A stretch of 10,475 bases of DNA, taken from positions 1-10,475 of the forward strand of contig CAYYZY010000250.1 of assembly GCA_964475955.1 (NCBI GenBank). The letters are read 5' to 3'. How positions within the stretch are numbered: the stretch's first letter is position 1; each line of letters begins with the position of its first letter. This document shows positions 1-8,154 of the stretch, piece after piece. A program made the translations under genes and the position numbers. This DNA is from DATKZH01 sp964475955 (GTDB lineage: Bacteria > Planctomycetota > Planctomycetia > Pirellulales > Thermoguttaceae). Below the pieces are notes generated by a model. The model searched no databases. It had not been told where the DNA came from and saw only the letters and a program-made list of their open reading frames with translations.

Positions 1-3000
1 TGCTCTTCGAGCGGCTTCCAGCGGACGAAGATGTCGTAGGGCGGCTCGCCTTCGAGGATGAGCTTCAGCCGCTGCTGGAGGTCCTCGGCCGCCATCCGCC
101 GGGCCTCGGCGCCGCTCTCACCGCGCCGCTCGGCGCCTTGCTGGCGGGAGATCCAGTCGCCCAGGTGGCCGTAGATCAGCTTCTCCAGCAGCTTGCGGTC
201 GAGCTTGTGGTAGTTGACCAGCGCGTGGAACCCGTCCTTGCGGCGGCCGTCCCAGATGTGCCAGATGAACGGCCGCTGCTGGAAGAGCTGGCAGTGCTCC
301 TCGAAGAACTTGTCGCGGAGCCAGGCGTCGAGGTCCTCGGTCGGTTTGACGCCGCAGGCGGAGAGCAGCGACTGGAGGCGATCCGCGCCGGTGGCTTCGC
401 CGGCAACGGCGGGGATGCAGACGATGCCGTCCGCGTCTTTATGCTTACCGGCGGTGTTTCCCCCTTCTGGCTCTTCAGGCCACTTGTATCCTAGGAGTTG
501 GGCAACTGCAACCTGCAAAGGTGCTGTACTATTGACAACATCACCCCCGAAGAGCCATTCTGTTGGGATGTTGGTGCTTGGCGATGGCAAACCATGGGGA
601 TACTTTTCACGCGCGACGGATTCCCAGTAATCAAAGTCGAACTCAACCATTCCCAGGGAGCGAGGAGCGATCTTGAGAGACTTGTCAATCGCTCGCACAC
701 CAGCGGTGTACTGGGGGGAGGAGCAGTACGCCCAAATCGCGGGTAGGTGCGACTGGTCTTTCGGAATCAGAACGCCAGTTGTCTTGTCGTGCTTGAACCC
801 GACGTGAAGGCATCGCTTCAGTTCGTTCATCTCGCTAACCAGTACGCCCCGGACTGTCCATCCTATCTGGCCTTGGATGCGAGCCTGCCTAGAGGTTGCG
901 AGCGGGCCTTCACCTTGTTCCCATCGAACAACCTGTGTTACGCCGCCGTAAAGCTGCGTGCCCTCTGGCCCCGCCTGAAGTGGCTCCCACGTAGGCGTAA
1001 AGGACTCAAGTTCCCAAAAGTAGAAAATGAACCGTGGACCGTCGCCAGTTGACAGCCCTTCCGCGGTATCGGCAAACTCCTGGAGCTGAACTCCCCTCTT
1101 CAGAGGCTCAACGGTGACGACGCTTTCCGGGTTCTGAATCTGGGATTCGAGTGACAACGACGTAAGTTGGCCGACACGGAGCAAGTTAGCCTTGTTGGTA
1201 GCCGTTCTCTCTGAGACGGTATCTATGCCGAAGAACTGGTCGACTCGCACACTTGGATTCCCAAGCACGAGCAAAGCAGGCTTTACAACCTCACCGGAAA
1301 TCGTCTCAAACGCTCCAGCACCAAGACGGGCGACCAAGTGCCAGGATTGCTTTGTGAGGACGTGCTTGCGAAAGGTGGTGTATGAACGCGCGTACAGCCA
1401 GTTGTGAGGTGTTACCAAAGCAAAAGTCGCCTCGGCAGATCCGAGTCGAAAGACTCTGGCAACGAAACATGTAGCTAGATCCGACTTCGCGTTCGTGAAC
1501 GAGCGTTCGCAATAGTCCTGTGCGATCTGGTTTTGCTTTTCTCGCTTCAAATACGGAACATTTGTAACAGTTAGCGCATATTCGTCGGCGAGCATTGCAG
1601 CCGCTTTGACGATACCTTGAGCCGCAACAGCACGTTCGTGTTCCTCCTCGTCCCGGTCTTCATTCGTCATTGCCGCGTGGATGTAAGGTCGTAGGGTCTC
1701 GTAGTCAGCAGCGATAAGATCCTCCGGCAACTCATTGGGGTCAATCAGGGAGCCAAGCACCGGTGCGCATGAGAAGAGTTTATGGAGGTTGCCTAAGCCA
1801 TTGCGAATCGGCTCCTTACCCCCCCGCGGCATCCGAACACCTGATTCCTCGGCCACCTTGATCCACTGCTCCTCAGTCGCCTGTGGTGCAATACCCGTGC
1901 AGGCAACGTGCAACTCGTGCAACTCGCGATAGCCACCCGCGTCGGGAAACGTCCAAGCCGCGAAGGCCAGTGCGAAGGCCGCGATCTGCGTGCACCGCTG
2001 GTCGATCTCCAGGCCGTGCAGGTTGTCGCGCAGTACGGCGTCACACGCCTCGGCGGCCGAAAGGCCTTCCTCCTCCATACGGATGCGGACCATCAGGTCG
2101 AAGGCGGCGACCAGGAAATGCCCCGAACCACAGCACGGGTCCATGATCTTCAGCTCGGCCGCCTGCTTCGGCCAACCGTCGAATGTGCCCGCGGCCGGGC
2201 GCCAAGTGGATTTCACCACAGAGGCCACAGAGGACACAGAGGACACAGAGGAAGAGTTGGGATTGAGTTTTGTCGATGCGGATTCCTCGCGAACGAATCG
2301 CAAATAGGTCCAGTCGACGCCCGGCAACGCCACTTTCTTTCTAAGTTCCTCTTCCGTCTCTGCGTTCTCTGTGTCCTCTGTGGTTAACTTTTTCCCAGCC
2401 CACCAGGCGCCGAGCGTGTTGTGCAGCAGGAACTTCACCATGTAGTCTTCAGTGAAGAGTTGTGTGACGGCGGGCAGCTCGTCGGCGCCGATCTTCTCGC
2501 CCGAGTCGTTGACCTCCTTCTTCCGCTTGGTTTGCCAGAACTGGTAGACCCAGCCCAGGCTGTCGTCGGCCTGGAAGACCTCTTGCGGCAGGTCGGCCAG
2601 TAGCTTCTCCAGGGCCTGCTTGTCCTCGGGGGCGAACGTGACGGCCAACAGCGGGTCGTCGGGCCGGAAGATCTGCGGCAGCATCCGCGAGGCGTAGCGG
2701 GCGGCCAGCGTCCAGCCGTCCGTCCCCTCCTCGGCGGCCAGCTCCTCGCACTCTTCGAGCGAGACGGCCACGCCGTCCGGGTGCATCAGCAACTGGTTCT
2801 CGGCCAGGAAGCGGGCGAAGAGCATCTGGTGCCAGTGCTCGTAGGCGCACTCGCGGCGGAGGTAGTAGACGTCCTGTTCGCCGTTCTTCTTCCGTCGGTC
2901 GCCAAGCTGCCGGCCACGCGCCCGAAGCTTCACCCGAAGGTCCCGCTGCGGGGGCGAGAAGTGCGCGGGCGGTTTGGGTTTGTCGACCGCCAGGCGCTGG

Positions 3001-3092
3001 AGCGCGGCCCAGGCGCCCTCTTCGGCCAGGCCCCGGGCGTCGATGACGGTGCGCTCCAGTCGGCTCCGCAAATTGCTGCTCAAGGGTGGCAT
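1..3092 (-). CDS. pglX: BREX adenine-specific DNA methyltransferase PglX (BrxX), partial, C-terminus beyond left edge
   Basis: The frame is open from an ATG at 3092 to the left edge: 1030 codons checked with no stop. PglX proteins are usually about 1200 residues, so roughly 150-200 are missing. The ATG is the only usual start after the in-frame stop at 3138-3140, with GGAG 11 nt upstream. Residues 71-105 form the conserved N-terminal helical stretch (YYLRRECAYEHWHQMLF). S-adenosylmethionine-binding motif I is DPCCGSGHFL at 318-327. Motif IV is NVPY at 511-514 instead of NPPY. An SDLATCFVARVF segment and LVTPHNWLY follow. From family knowledge, PglX makes the N6-methyladenine that marks host DNA as self in BREX, probably in the cytoplasm with BrxB/BrxC/PglZ. 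Residues 236-250 (TTEDTE type) and 280-293 (SSV type) are repeat-derived. Residues about 430-870 are encoded by much lower-GC DNA. A type IIG-like methylase is the alternative, but the position right after brxC favours PglX. Confidence 0.92.
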   Translation of the reverse strand, partial: MPPLSSNLRSRLERTVIDARGLAEEGAWAALQRLAVDKPKPPAHFSPPQRDLRVKLRARGRQLGDRRKKNGEQDVYYLRRECAYEHWHQMLFARFLAENQLLMHPDGVAVSLEECEELAAEEGTDGWTLAARYASRMLPQIFRPDDPLLAVTFAPEDKQALEKLLADLPQEVFQADDSLGWVYQFWQTKRKKEVNDSGEKIGADELPAVTQLFTEDYMVKFLLHNTLGAWWAGKKLTTEDTENAETEEELRKKVALPGVDWTYLRFVREESASTKLNPNSSSVSSVSSVASVVKSTWRPAAGTFDGWPKQAAELKIMDPCCGSGHFLVAAFDLMVRIRMEEEGLSAAEACDAVLRDNLHGLEIDQRCTQIAAFALAFAAWTFPDAGGYRELHELHVACTGIAPQATEEQWIKVAEESGVRMPRGGKEPIRNGLGNLHKLFSCAPVLGSLIDPNELPEDLIAADYETLRPYIHAAMTNEDRDEEEHERAVAAQGIVKAAAMLADEYALTVTNVPYLKREKQNQIAQDYCERSFTNAKSDLATCFVARVFRLGSAEATFALVTPHNWLYARSYTTFRKHVLTKQSWHLVARLGAGAFETISGEVVKPALLVLGNPSVRVDQFFGIDTVSERTATNKANLLRVGQLTSLSLESQIQNPESVVTVEPLKRGVQLQEFADTAEGLSTGDGPRFIFYFWELESFTPTWEPLQAGPEGTQLYGGVTQVVRWEQGEGPLATSRQARIQGQIGWTVRGVLVSEMNELKRCLHVGFKHDKTTGVLIPKDQSHLPAIWAYCSSPQYTAGVRAIDKSLKIAPRSLGMVEFDFDYWESVAREKYPHGLPSPSTNIPTEWLFGGDVVNSTAPLQVAVAQLLGYKWPEEPEGGNTAGKHKDADGIVCIPAVAGEATGADRLQSLLSACGVKPTEDLDAWLRDKFFEEHCQLFQQRPFIWHIWDGRRKDGFHALVNYHKLDRKLLEKLIYGHLGDWISRQQGAERRGESGAEARRMAAEDLQQRLKLILEGEPPYDIFVRWKPLEE
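2215..2256 (+). repeat. 9-nt tandem repeat (plus-strand copy) inside pglX
   Basis: Four ACAGAGG units start at 2218, 2227, 2236 and 2245, exactly 9 nt apart, preceded by ACC. The first part, ACCACAGAGGCCACAGAG, matches the reverse complement of 2349-2387 except for one base. In pglX it is translated as SSV repeats (residues 280-293) directly upstream of the KSTWRPAAGTFDGWPK segment that leads to motif I. I recall this repeat as widely dispersed in planctomycete and some other genomes. That recollection is from memory and was not checked. Confidence 0.8.
2349..2387 (-). repeat. Degenerate 9-nt-period repeat (minus-strand copy) inside pglX
   Basis: Read on the minus strand this begins TTAACCACAGAGGACACAG and continues with CAGAG units every 9 nt (plus-strand CTCTG at 2358, 2367 and 2376). 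It is an inverted, imperfect partner of the repeat at 2215-2256. It is read in frame within pglX as an acidic stretch starting LTTEDTENAETEEE, residues 236-249. The 9-nt period equals three codons, so extra units do not shift the frame. Confidence 0.75.
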
Positions 3093-3181
3093 GGCGTTGT
3101 CGTCTCCGGGATGGATGAATGCTTGCTCGTCGGCCGCCTACCCCGGCCCGGACCTCCTGTGAGGACAAAACGACCTCACTT
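3093..3181 (-). other. brxC-pglX intergenic gap with small inverted repeat
   Basis: This 89-nt gap is much longer than the other BREX junctions, which are an overlap and a 5-nt gap. It holds a 6-bp inverted repeat, GTGAGG at 3159-3164 and CCTCAC at 3174-3179, just after the brxC stop. There is no U-run of terminator type, so at most it is a processing or attenuation hairpin. The pglX ribosome site (GGAG) lies at the pglX end of the gap. Confidence 0.35.
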
Positions 3182-6100
3182 CTACCCGATGATCACGGGG
3201 CCCTGCTTGAGTTTCTGGAGGATCGCCGCGCGGGCCGATTCCCACCAGAGATCGATGTCTTCCTCCCTCCTCAGCGTGGCAGGCGGCAGCTTGAGCGATA
3301 CGGCCTTCGGCTCCAGCCGTTTGGCCGCCTCGACCCGGGCCCTTTCGAACCGGGCGGGCAAGGCGTCGTGCTGGTCGCACCAGGACGAGAGGGGCCGCTG
3401 CCCGAGCGTGCGTAGCACCTCCTGCTGCGTGCCGAGCTTGACCCCCGGGACCTCTCCCAAGCCCTGCTGACGCAGGATCCGCCCCCGATCCTCTTCGGGC
3501 AGTTTCTGCCACAGCTCCGACTCGGAGAGCCGCTGCACTTGGTCGGCGTGGCTTTGCTCGTACTGCTCGTGCGCGTCCTTGACGGCCTCGCGGAGGGCCT
3601 GGGTGAGCTTCTCGCAGAGCGGCGCCAAAGGATCGGGCTCGGAGAGGAGCGATCGCTGCTCGCGGATCGAATCGACCTGCGGAACCACTTCCTGGTGGAC
3701 GGGCAGCCCGGCCGCATGTTTGAGCAGGAGCTGAAGGTCGTTCCACTCGGGCGTGCGCTGGGAGGCCACGATCGCTGCCGCTTCCCACTCCTCGGCCTCC
3801 TCGGCCAGCCGGTCCTCGGCTGTGAGGATGGAGGCCAGTTGTTCGTTGCCCGACTGCTGGGCCAGGTCGTCGATGTGTTTCGTGTCGGGTTGGGCCGGCA
3901 TGGGAGGGTCGCCGCCCGTCCCGGCTGCCCGGGACTGGAGCTCGGCGAGGAACTTGCCGGCGGCCAGTGCCTCCTCGTTGGACTTGCAGGGGACGCCGAC
4001 CGCCTGGAAGAGCTTGCGGAGCCTGATCTTCTCCGTGGCCGTAAGGGGCCGGCTTTCGACGCGGAACTTACTCGGGCCGATCTTCGACTGATCGAGCTGG
4101 CGCGGGAGGATCGGCTTTTCGTTGTGCGTGGCTTGCAGGTGCTCGGTGAGCGTCAGGAGGACCAGGCAGGCGTCGACTGCGTCTTGGGGCCAGCCGTATG
4201 GGTCATCCGAAAACTCGCTGCGGACCTCCCGGCCCTGCTTGCCGCTCCCCCCGTGGCCGAGGATCGCCGAGCAGACGGGGTGCTTGGCCACCTCGCCCTG
4301 GTAGTCGATGCTCTCCAAAGCGTTGACGTCGCCGTTGCGGGCCTTCTTGAGGACCTGGTCCCAGCGGGCGTCGTCGGCGTCGTTGAACTTGGGAAACAGC
4401 CGGGCCAGGGCGTGGTTGGCGCACGTCTCGACTTTCTCGGCCAAGGCGTCGCCGTCGATCTCGGTGCCGCCGCCCTGGAAGACGCGGGTCTGCTTGAAGA
4501 TCGTGGTGAGGGTGAGTTCCAGATTGCCTTCGGCGGTGTCCCTTCGGGTCTTCATGGCCCGGCGTGCCTCTTTGCCCGGACCGCCCGAGGGCTCGCCCCG
4601 TAGTTCGAGCGTATCCTGGGCCGCCTTCAGTTCGGCGAGCCGCTGCTTCAGCTCGTCGGCCTGGCGGCGCTCGATGAAGACGAAGACGGTGGGGCTATCG
4701 ACGCCGGCCTGGTGGGCGTCGTCCTGGACCGATTTGAGCGAGTCGGACCAGCCGTCGCGAATCCAGACCGGCACGACGGGTCCCTTGGGCTTGGGCGGCT
4801 CGGGGCCGTAGTGGAACTCAATGCTTCGGCGCACCTTGGACTTCCCGTGTAAGAGGCGGATGTCCTTGAGTCGGTGCTCGCACTCGGACTTGATCCGGGC
4901 GCTGCGGAGGCTGCTGATCTGTTGGTCGTTCCGCAACAGCCGGCTACGGTGCTCCTGGAACTCGCCTTCCCAGGCACTCGACTGCTTGGTCTGTAGGCGG
5001 TACTCCTTGTCGATCTTCATCAACTTGCCGGTCTCGGCCATCTGCTCCAGTGTGTCTTCGATCTGGCTGCGAAGTTGGCCGCTGCCGGCCTGGAGGTCCT
5101 CGACCAACAGGTCGGCCAGTGTTTCGGCGTTCGCACGGACACCGGCATTGGCGCCCTGCTCACGGGGAAGCCGGCCGATGAGGTAGATGAGCGACGAGAG
5201 CCTCGCCCGCAAGTCCCCGTCGGCTCCGGCCTTGCGGTGCTCCTCGATCCCTTCGTGGATCTCACGGAGCAGGACGCCGGACTGGAGCAACACCTGGGCG
5301 ATCTGTTCGTAGATGAAGTCGCCCGCGATGACGGTGCCCACCGGTGCGTCGGCGGTCTCCTTGGCGGCCTCGAAGACGATGCGAAGCTGGGTGCGGAGCT
5401 GGGCCGCTGTGCCGCCGGGGTCGACGGCGCGGAGGACGTTCTCCCAGAAACGACGGCGGACCGGGAGGAGCGGGTAGTCGGCGGCCAAGATCTCGCGGTC
5501 CTCGGTACGGGGGCCGATATCGGTCTCACGGAGATGGCGGGAAACCTCGCCGTGACACTCGTCGAGCGTTTGCTTTATGACGGGTATTCGATCCGGTTGC
5601 TTCAGGAGGATCATCTCCCGCGTGACGGTCTCGACGTCGGTGTCGGAGAGATGGAGCCGTAAGGGGAACCTGCCGGCGATCTTCTGGAGTTCAGGTGTAT
5701 CGTGCAGGGCACTTTGGCCCGTGCCGACGAGAAGGACGCGGCCGTCGAGGTGTTTGGCAAGGGCCTCGGCAAGCTCGTAGACCTGGCGGGCACGTTCGCC
5801 TTCGCTGCCGATGTACTGCTGGATCTCGTCGAACGCCAAGAGCGTGCATGGGAGCTTGCCGTCCTTGCCGACCAGGACGTCGCGGATGACCGCCAGCATT
5901 TCGTCGTCGCTGATGTCGTCGGGCTTATGGAACTGCTCCTTGATGAGCGACCGGACCTCTTTGGCGGAGGACGCGAAGTCGGGGTCGGCGGCCAGGAGGC
6001 CTTCGGCGATGTGCGGCGAAACGTACAGGTGCCGCAGTTCCTGGTCGAGCGCCTTGCCGGCAGCCTCGACGTGGGAGCGAACCTGATCGTAGTAGCCGTT

Positions 6101-6625
6101 CTGCTTGAGCCAGAGGACGAACCGAGCCTGGGCGTATTCCTTGGGCAAGCCGGCCGAGGGGAAGATGATCGACAGAACCGCGAGCCGGATGCTGTCGCCG
6201 GCCCCCGCGCCGAGCTTGCCCGACGCCGCGTGGAGGCCGCCGAATTGCCTGCCGCGGGTGGAAAGCTCCTTGAGCAGGTCGGCAACGTCCGTCGACAGGG
6301 ACGCAACCCCGCGGGCCGTGGCGCCGTCGGGGAACTCGTAGTCGACCCACAGATAGCGAAGCATTTTGAGGAGGTGCGACTTGCCGGAACCGTAGAAGCC
6401 CGAGCCCCACACCGGCGGTTGCTCGGGCTGGCCCAGGTTGCTGAGGAAGGACTCCAGGATGCGGACGAGTCCCCGCTGGTACTCGCCCTTGCAGACGAAA
6501 GTCTCCAGCTCGAAGCGGAGCGTCTGGAGGAGTTGATCGGAGTCGACCTCCGCGACTTCGGCGACGCCGTTGTTCAATAACCGCATCGCGCTTGGGTCTT
6601 TGACGTACAGCTCCCGGTTCTTCAT
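3182..6625 (-). CDS. brxC: BREX P-loop ATPase BrxC (PglY-like)
   Basis: A 1147-residue protein, close to the usual size of about 1200 for BrxC. The start MKNRELYVKDP is well placed: AGGAG at 6635-6639 lies 9 nt upstream of the ATG. The Walker A motif is GFYGSGKS at residues 76-83. Walker B is LLAFDE, ending at D266-E267. A likely sensor segment, VLLVGTGQSAL, follows at about 297-307. The rest is long, charged and helical, with no membrane segment or signal peptide. BrxC is an essential ATPase of BREX, thought to work with PglX and PglZ on DNA; its exact reaction is not settled. The start is 5 nt after the brxB stop, and its ribosome site lies inside the end of brxB, so translation is probably coupled. 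The frame is intact. Confidence 0.95.
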   Translation of the reverse strand: MKNRELYVKDPSAMRLLNNGVAEVAEVDSDQLLQTLRFELETFVCKGEYQRGLVRILESFLSNLGQPEQPPVWGSGFYGSGKSHLLKMLRYLWVDYEFPDGATARGVASLSTDVADLLKELSTRGRQFGGLHAASGKLGAGAGDSIRLAVLSIIFPSAGLPKEYAQARFVLWLKQNGYYDQVRSHVEAAGKALDQELRHLYVSPHIAEGLLAADPDFASSAKEVRSLIKEQFHKPDDISDDEMLAVIRDVLVGKDGKLPCTLLAFDEIQQYIGSEGERARQVYELAEALAKHLDGRVLLVGTGQSALHDTPELQKIAGRFPLRLHLSDTDVETVTREMILLKQPDRIPVIKQTLDECHGEVSRHLRETDIGPRTEDREILAADYPLLPVRRRFWENVLRAVDPGGTAAQLRTQLRIVFEAAKETADAPVGTVIAGDFIYEQIAQVLLQSGVLLREIHEGIEEHRKAGADGDLRARLSSLIYLIGRLPREQGANAGVRANAETLADLLVEDLQAGSGQLRSQIEDTLEQMAETGKLMKIDKEYRLQTKQSSAWEGEFQEHRSRLLRNDQQISSLRSARIKSECEHRLKDIRLLHGKSKVRRSIEFHYGPEPPKPKGPVVPVWIRDGWSDSLKSVQDDAHQAGVDSPTVFVFIERRQADELKQRLAELKAAQDTLELRGEPSGGPGKEARRAMKTRRDTAEGNLELTLTTIFKQTRVFQGGGTEIDGDALAEKVETCANHALARLFPKFNDADDARWDQVLKKARNGDVNALESIDYQGEVAKHPVCSAILGHGGSGKQGREVRSEFSDDPYGWPQDAVDACLVLLTLTEHLQATHNEKPILPRQLDQSKIGPSKFRVESRPLTATEKIRLRKLFQAVGVPCKSNEEALAAGKFLAELQSRAAGTGGDPPMPAQPDTKHIDDLAQQSGNEQLASILTAEDRLAEEAEEWEAAAIVASQRTPEWNDLQLLLKHAAGLPVHQEVVPQVDSIREQRSLLSEPDPLAPLCEKLTQALREAVKDAHEQYEQSHADQVQRLSESELWQKLPEEDRGRILRQQGLGEVPGVKLGTQQEVLRTLGQRPLSSWCDQHDALPARFERARVEAAKRLEPKAVSLKLPPATLRREEDIDLWWESARAAILQKLKQGPVIIG

Positions 6626-6630
6626 GGTCG

Positions 6631-7176
6631 CTAGCTCCTTTCGGCAGCGGTGATCGGCGTAGCCAGGTAGTTCCAGCCATCCCGGGCGTCGAGCAGCCGG
6701 TAGTTGTTGGCTTCGTATTCACCCGGAAAGAAGACCAGGAGCCGGCCGTTGATGGCGTCTTTGACTGCGTCCATCACCGCCGAGACGCGGAGGAAGCCGA
6801 ACAACGTCGCCGCGCCGAGGACGGCGACGACGGTGCCTGAGTCGGCCTGCTCCAACTCGGACCGGAGTCGGCTGGCCGTGAACTCCTGGAATTCCGGCAT
6901 GGCCGATTCCAGCGAGTCGGGATCTTCGAAGTAGCTGTCGCGGTACTCCTGTGCGGCCATCCATTCGGGGAAGATGTCGGTGAGGTCGCAGAGCCGCCAC
7001 TTGTGGCCACTGCGGCTGGTGGCAATTTGGAACTCCCCGAGTCGCGCACGGAGACGGCGTTCATCCATGCGGTCGTAAACGGCGAACCATACCCTTTGCG
7101 GCCCGGCGAGATGATCGGGCCAGGGCAGCGAGACGAAGCGTTCGTAGTTTCGACAAAGGTCGTCAATCTTGCCCAC
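6631..7176 (-). CDS. brxB: BREX protein BrxB (DUF1788)
   Basis: A 181-residue soluble protein, the normal size for the DUF1788 family. Recognisable family segments in order are RFVSLPWPDHLAGPQRVWFA (about 13-32), RMDERRLRARL, DIFPEWMAAQEYRDSYF in the middle, and LLVFFPGEYEANNYRLLDAR followed by DGWNYLATPI at the C-terminus. The start is GTG at 7176, with GAAGG 6 nt upstream, and overlaps the end of brxA by 14 nt, which suggests coupled translation. BrxB is needed for BREX defence and is thought to be part of the BrxB-PglX-PglZ assembly, but no catalytic motif is visible here. The assignment rests on family segments and gene order. Confidence 0.96.
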   Translation of the reverse strand: MGKIDDLCRNYERFVSLPWPDHLAGPQRVWFAVYDRMDERRLRARLGEFQIATSRSGHKWRLCDLTDIFPEWMAAQEYRDSYFEDPDSLESAMPEFQEFTASRLRSELEQADSGTVVAVLGAATLFGFLRVSAVMDAVKDAINGRLLVFFPGEYEANNYRLLDARDGWNYLATPITAAERS

Positions 7177-8002
7177 GTCGCACCTTCAGTTCGTCGGGGG
7201 TTAACACGTCCGGAAAGCGGACTTCCATTACTTGTCCCGACCGGCGGTAGGCGATCCATCCACGCGCGGACGCTTCCGCGGCCAGAGAGATTATGTCTGC
7301 TTCGGGGGCGTCAAGGAGTTGGGTCCAAAAGGTCTTCAAGAGCATCTCTCCGCTTGCTCCCGCCAGGTAGCCTAGCAGCAGCGCGTAGGAGACCACTCCG
7401 GCGGTAACGGTGGGTCGGGCTCGGCGTTTGACGCTCCGGCCCCGAAGGTGGCCCGACTGCGTCCAAGACGACGCCGTATTACGGGCGATCTTCTGCACGG
7501 TGGAAATGGCGAAACGCCCAGGGACCATTTGAGAGATCCGGCTTTCCAGATCGGCTTTGGATACGATGCCGCCGGGACGAGCCGAAAGAATGGCGCCGGC
7601 CGTAAGCCGCAGAAGCGGGTCTCGGGCGAGGGCGCAGAGCAGTGCGATCAGCGGACGGCCGTTCGTGTCCCGTTCCCAGAAGAAGCTGAGCGCCCTGAAC
7701 ACTGTGACGCCCGGATCGAGGCCGTAGAGCTGCGTAAGTAGCTTTGCAGCCTTGCGGCGCGTGGTGACCGTGCGCTTACCGAGGACATTGTCTTCGATGA
7801 CCGCGCGCCGGAACGCAATATGGGGTGATGTGGGACGTACCACCGCCAGCAGCAATTCCAGCTCCGCAAGCATCATCGTTCGGCTCGTTTGGACGCCACC
7901 CGCCCCATTTCGGAAGCCATATTCTTCGGGGAATCCCGGAGGGCTGGCCAAGCCGGCCGACAGCTTTGTTGAAGACGAAGATGTTGATCGGTTGTTTGAC
8001 AT
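7163..8002 (-). CDS. brxA: BREX protein BrxA (DUF1819)
   Basis: A 279-residue protein if started at the ATG at 8002; family members are often nearer 200. The conserved core begins EEYGFRNGAGGVQTSRTMML (residues 26-45), then VIEDNVLGKRTVTTRRKAAK, matching the DUF1819 pattern of a GG-motif, a helix and a VxxDNxLxKR-type segment. The first 25 residues are Ser/Thr-rich and look unstructured. The frame stays open to 8557, but that upstream part reads like non-coding DNA. No good ribosome site precedes 8002, so the start is uncertain. The characterised BrxA is a small helical DNA-binding protein required for some BREX systems. As first gene of the operon it would set expression of brxB and brxC through coupling. 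The stop overlaps brxB by 14 nt. Confidence 0.9.
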   Translation of the reverse strand: MSNNRSTSSSSTKLSAGLASPPGFPEEYGFRNGAGGVQTSRTMMLAELELLLAVVRPTSPHIAFRRAVIEDNVLGKRTVTTRRKAAKLLTQLYGLDPGVTVFRALSFFWERDTNGRPLIALLCALARDPLLRLTAGAILSARPGGIVSKADLESRISQMVPGRFAISTVQKIARNTASSWTQSGHLRGRSVKRRARPTVTAGVVSYALLLGYLAGASGEMLLKTFWTQLLDAPEADIISLAAEASARGWIAYRRSGQVMEVRFPDVLTPDELKVRRGQD

Positions 8003-8086
8003 CACCGCGCACGGCCAGGGGAATGTTGGCCCTCTTGGCGACCCAGCCTGCGAGGGGGTTGCGTGCCCCCTGTTGACCGCCTCCAA

Positions 8087-8115
8087 AATGTTCAGTCTAC
8101 CGTGACGTTTTTCAA
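8087..8115 (-). promoter_or_regulatory. Possible weak promoter for the BREX operon
   Basis: On the minus strand TTGAAA (8115-8110) is followed after 17 nt by AACATT (8092-8087), about 85 nt upstream of the brxA start. The -35-like box is good, but the -10-like box matches the consensus at only three of six places. It is listed because it is the best candidate near brxA, and it is weak. Confidence 0.2.
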
Positions 8116-8154
8116 GTATCCAGGGGAGGCCGCTAGGCGACCGCCCCGGAGGAG

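Noticed and set aside
2215..2387. CRISPR-like array or miniature transposon in pglX
   Set aside because: The units are 9 nt and contiguous with no spacers, so not CRISPR. No target-site duplication was recognised and the segment between the copies looks like native PglX, so a single transposon is not supported.
2449..3168. 239-codon minus-strand open frame starting before pglX
   Set aside because: It is arginine/proline-rich and lies in a different frame from pglX, whose frame holds the conserved N-terminal segments.
3539..4603. 354-codon plus-strand open frame
   Set aside because: Antisense to brxC with no recognisable domain; a GC-driven shadow.
5702..6580. 292-codon plus-strand open frame
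   Set aside because: Antisense to the brxC ATPase domain, where Walker A and B are clear on the minus strand.
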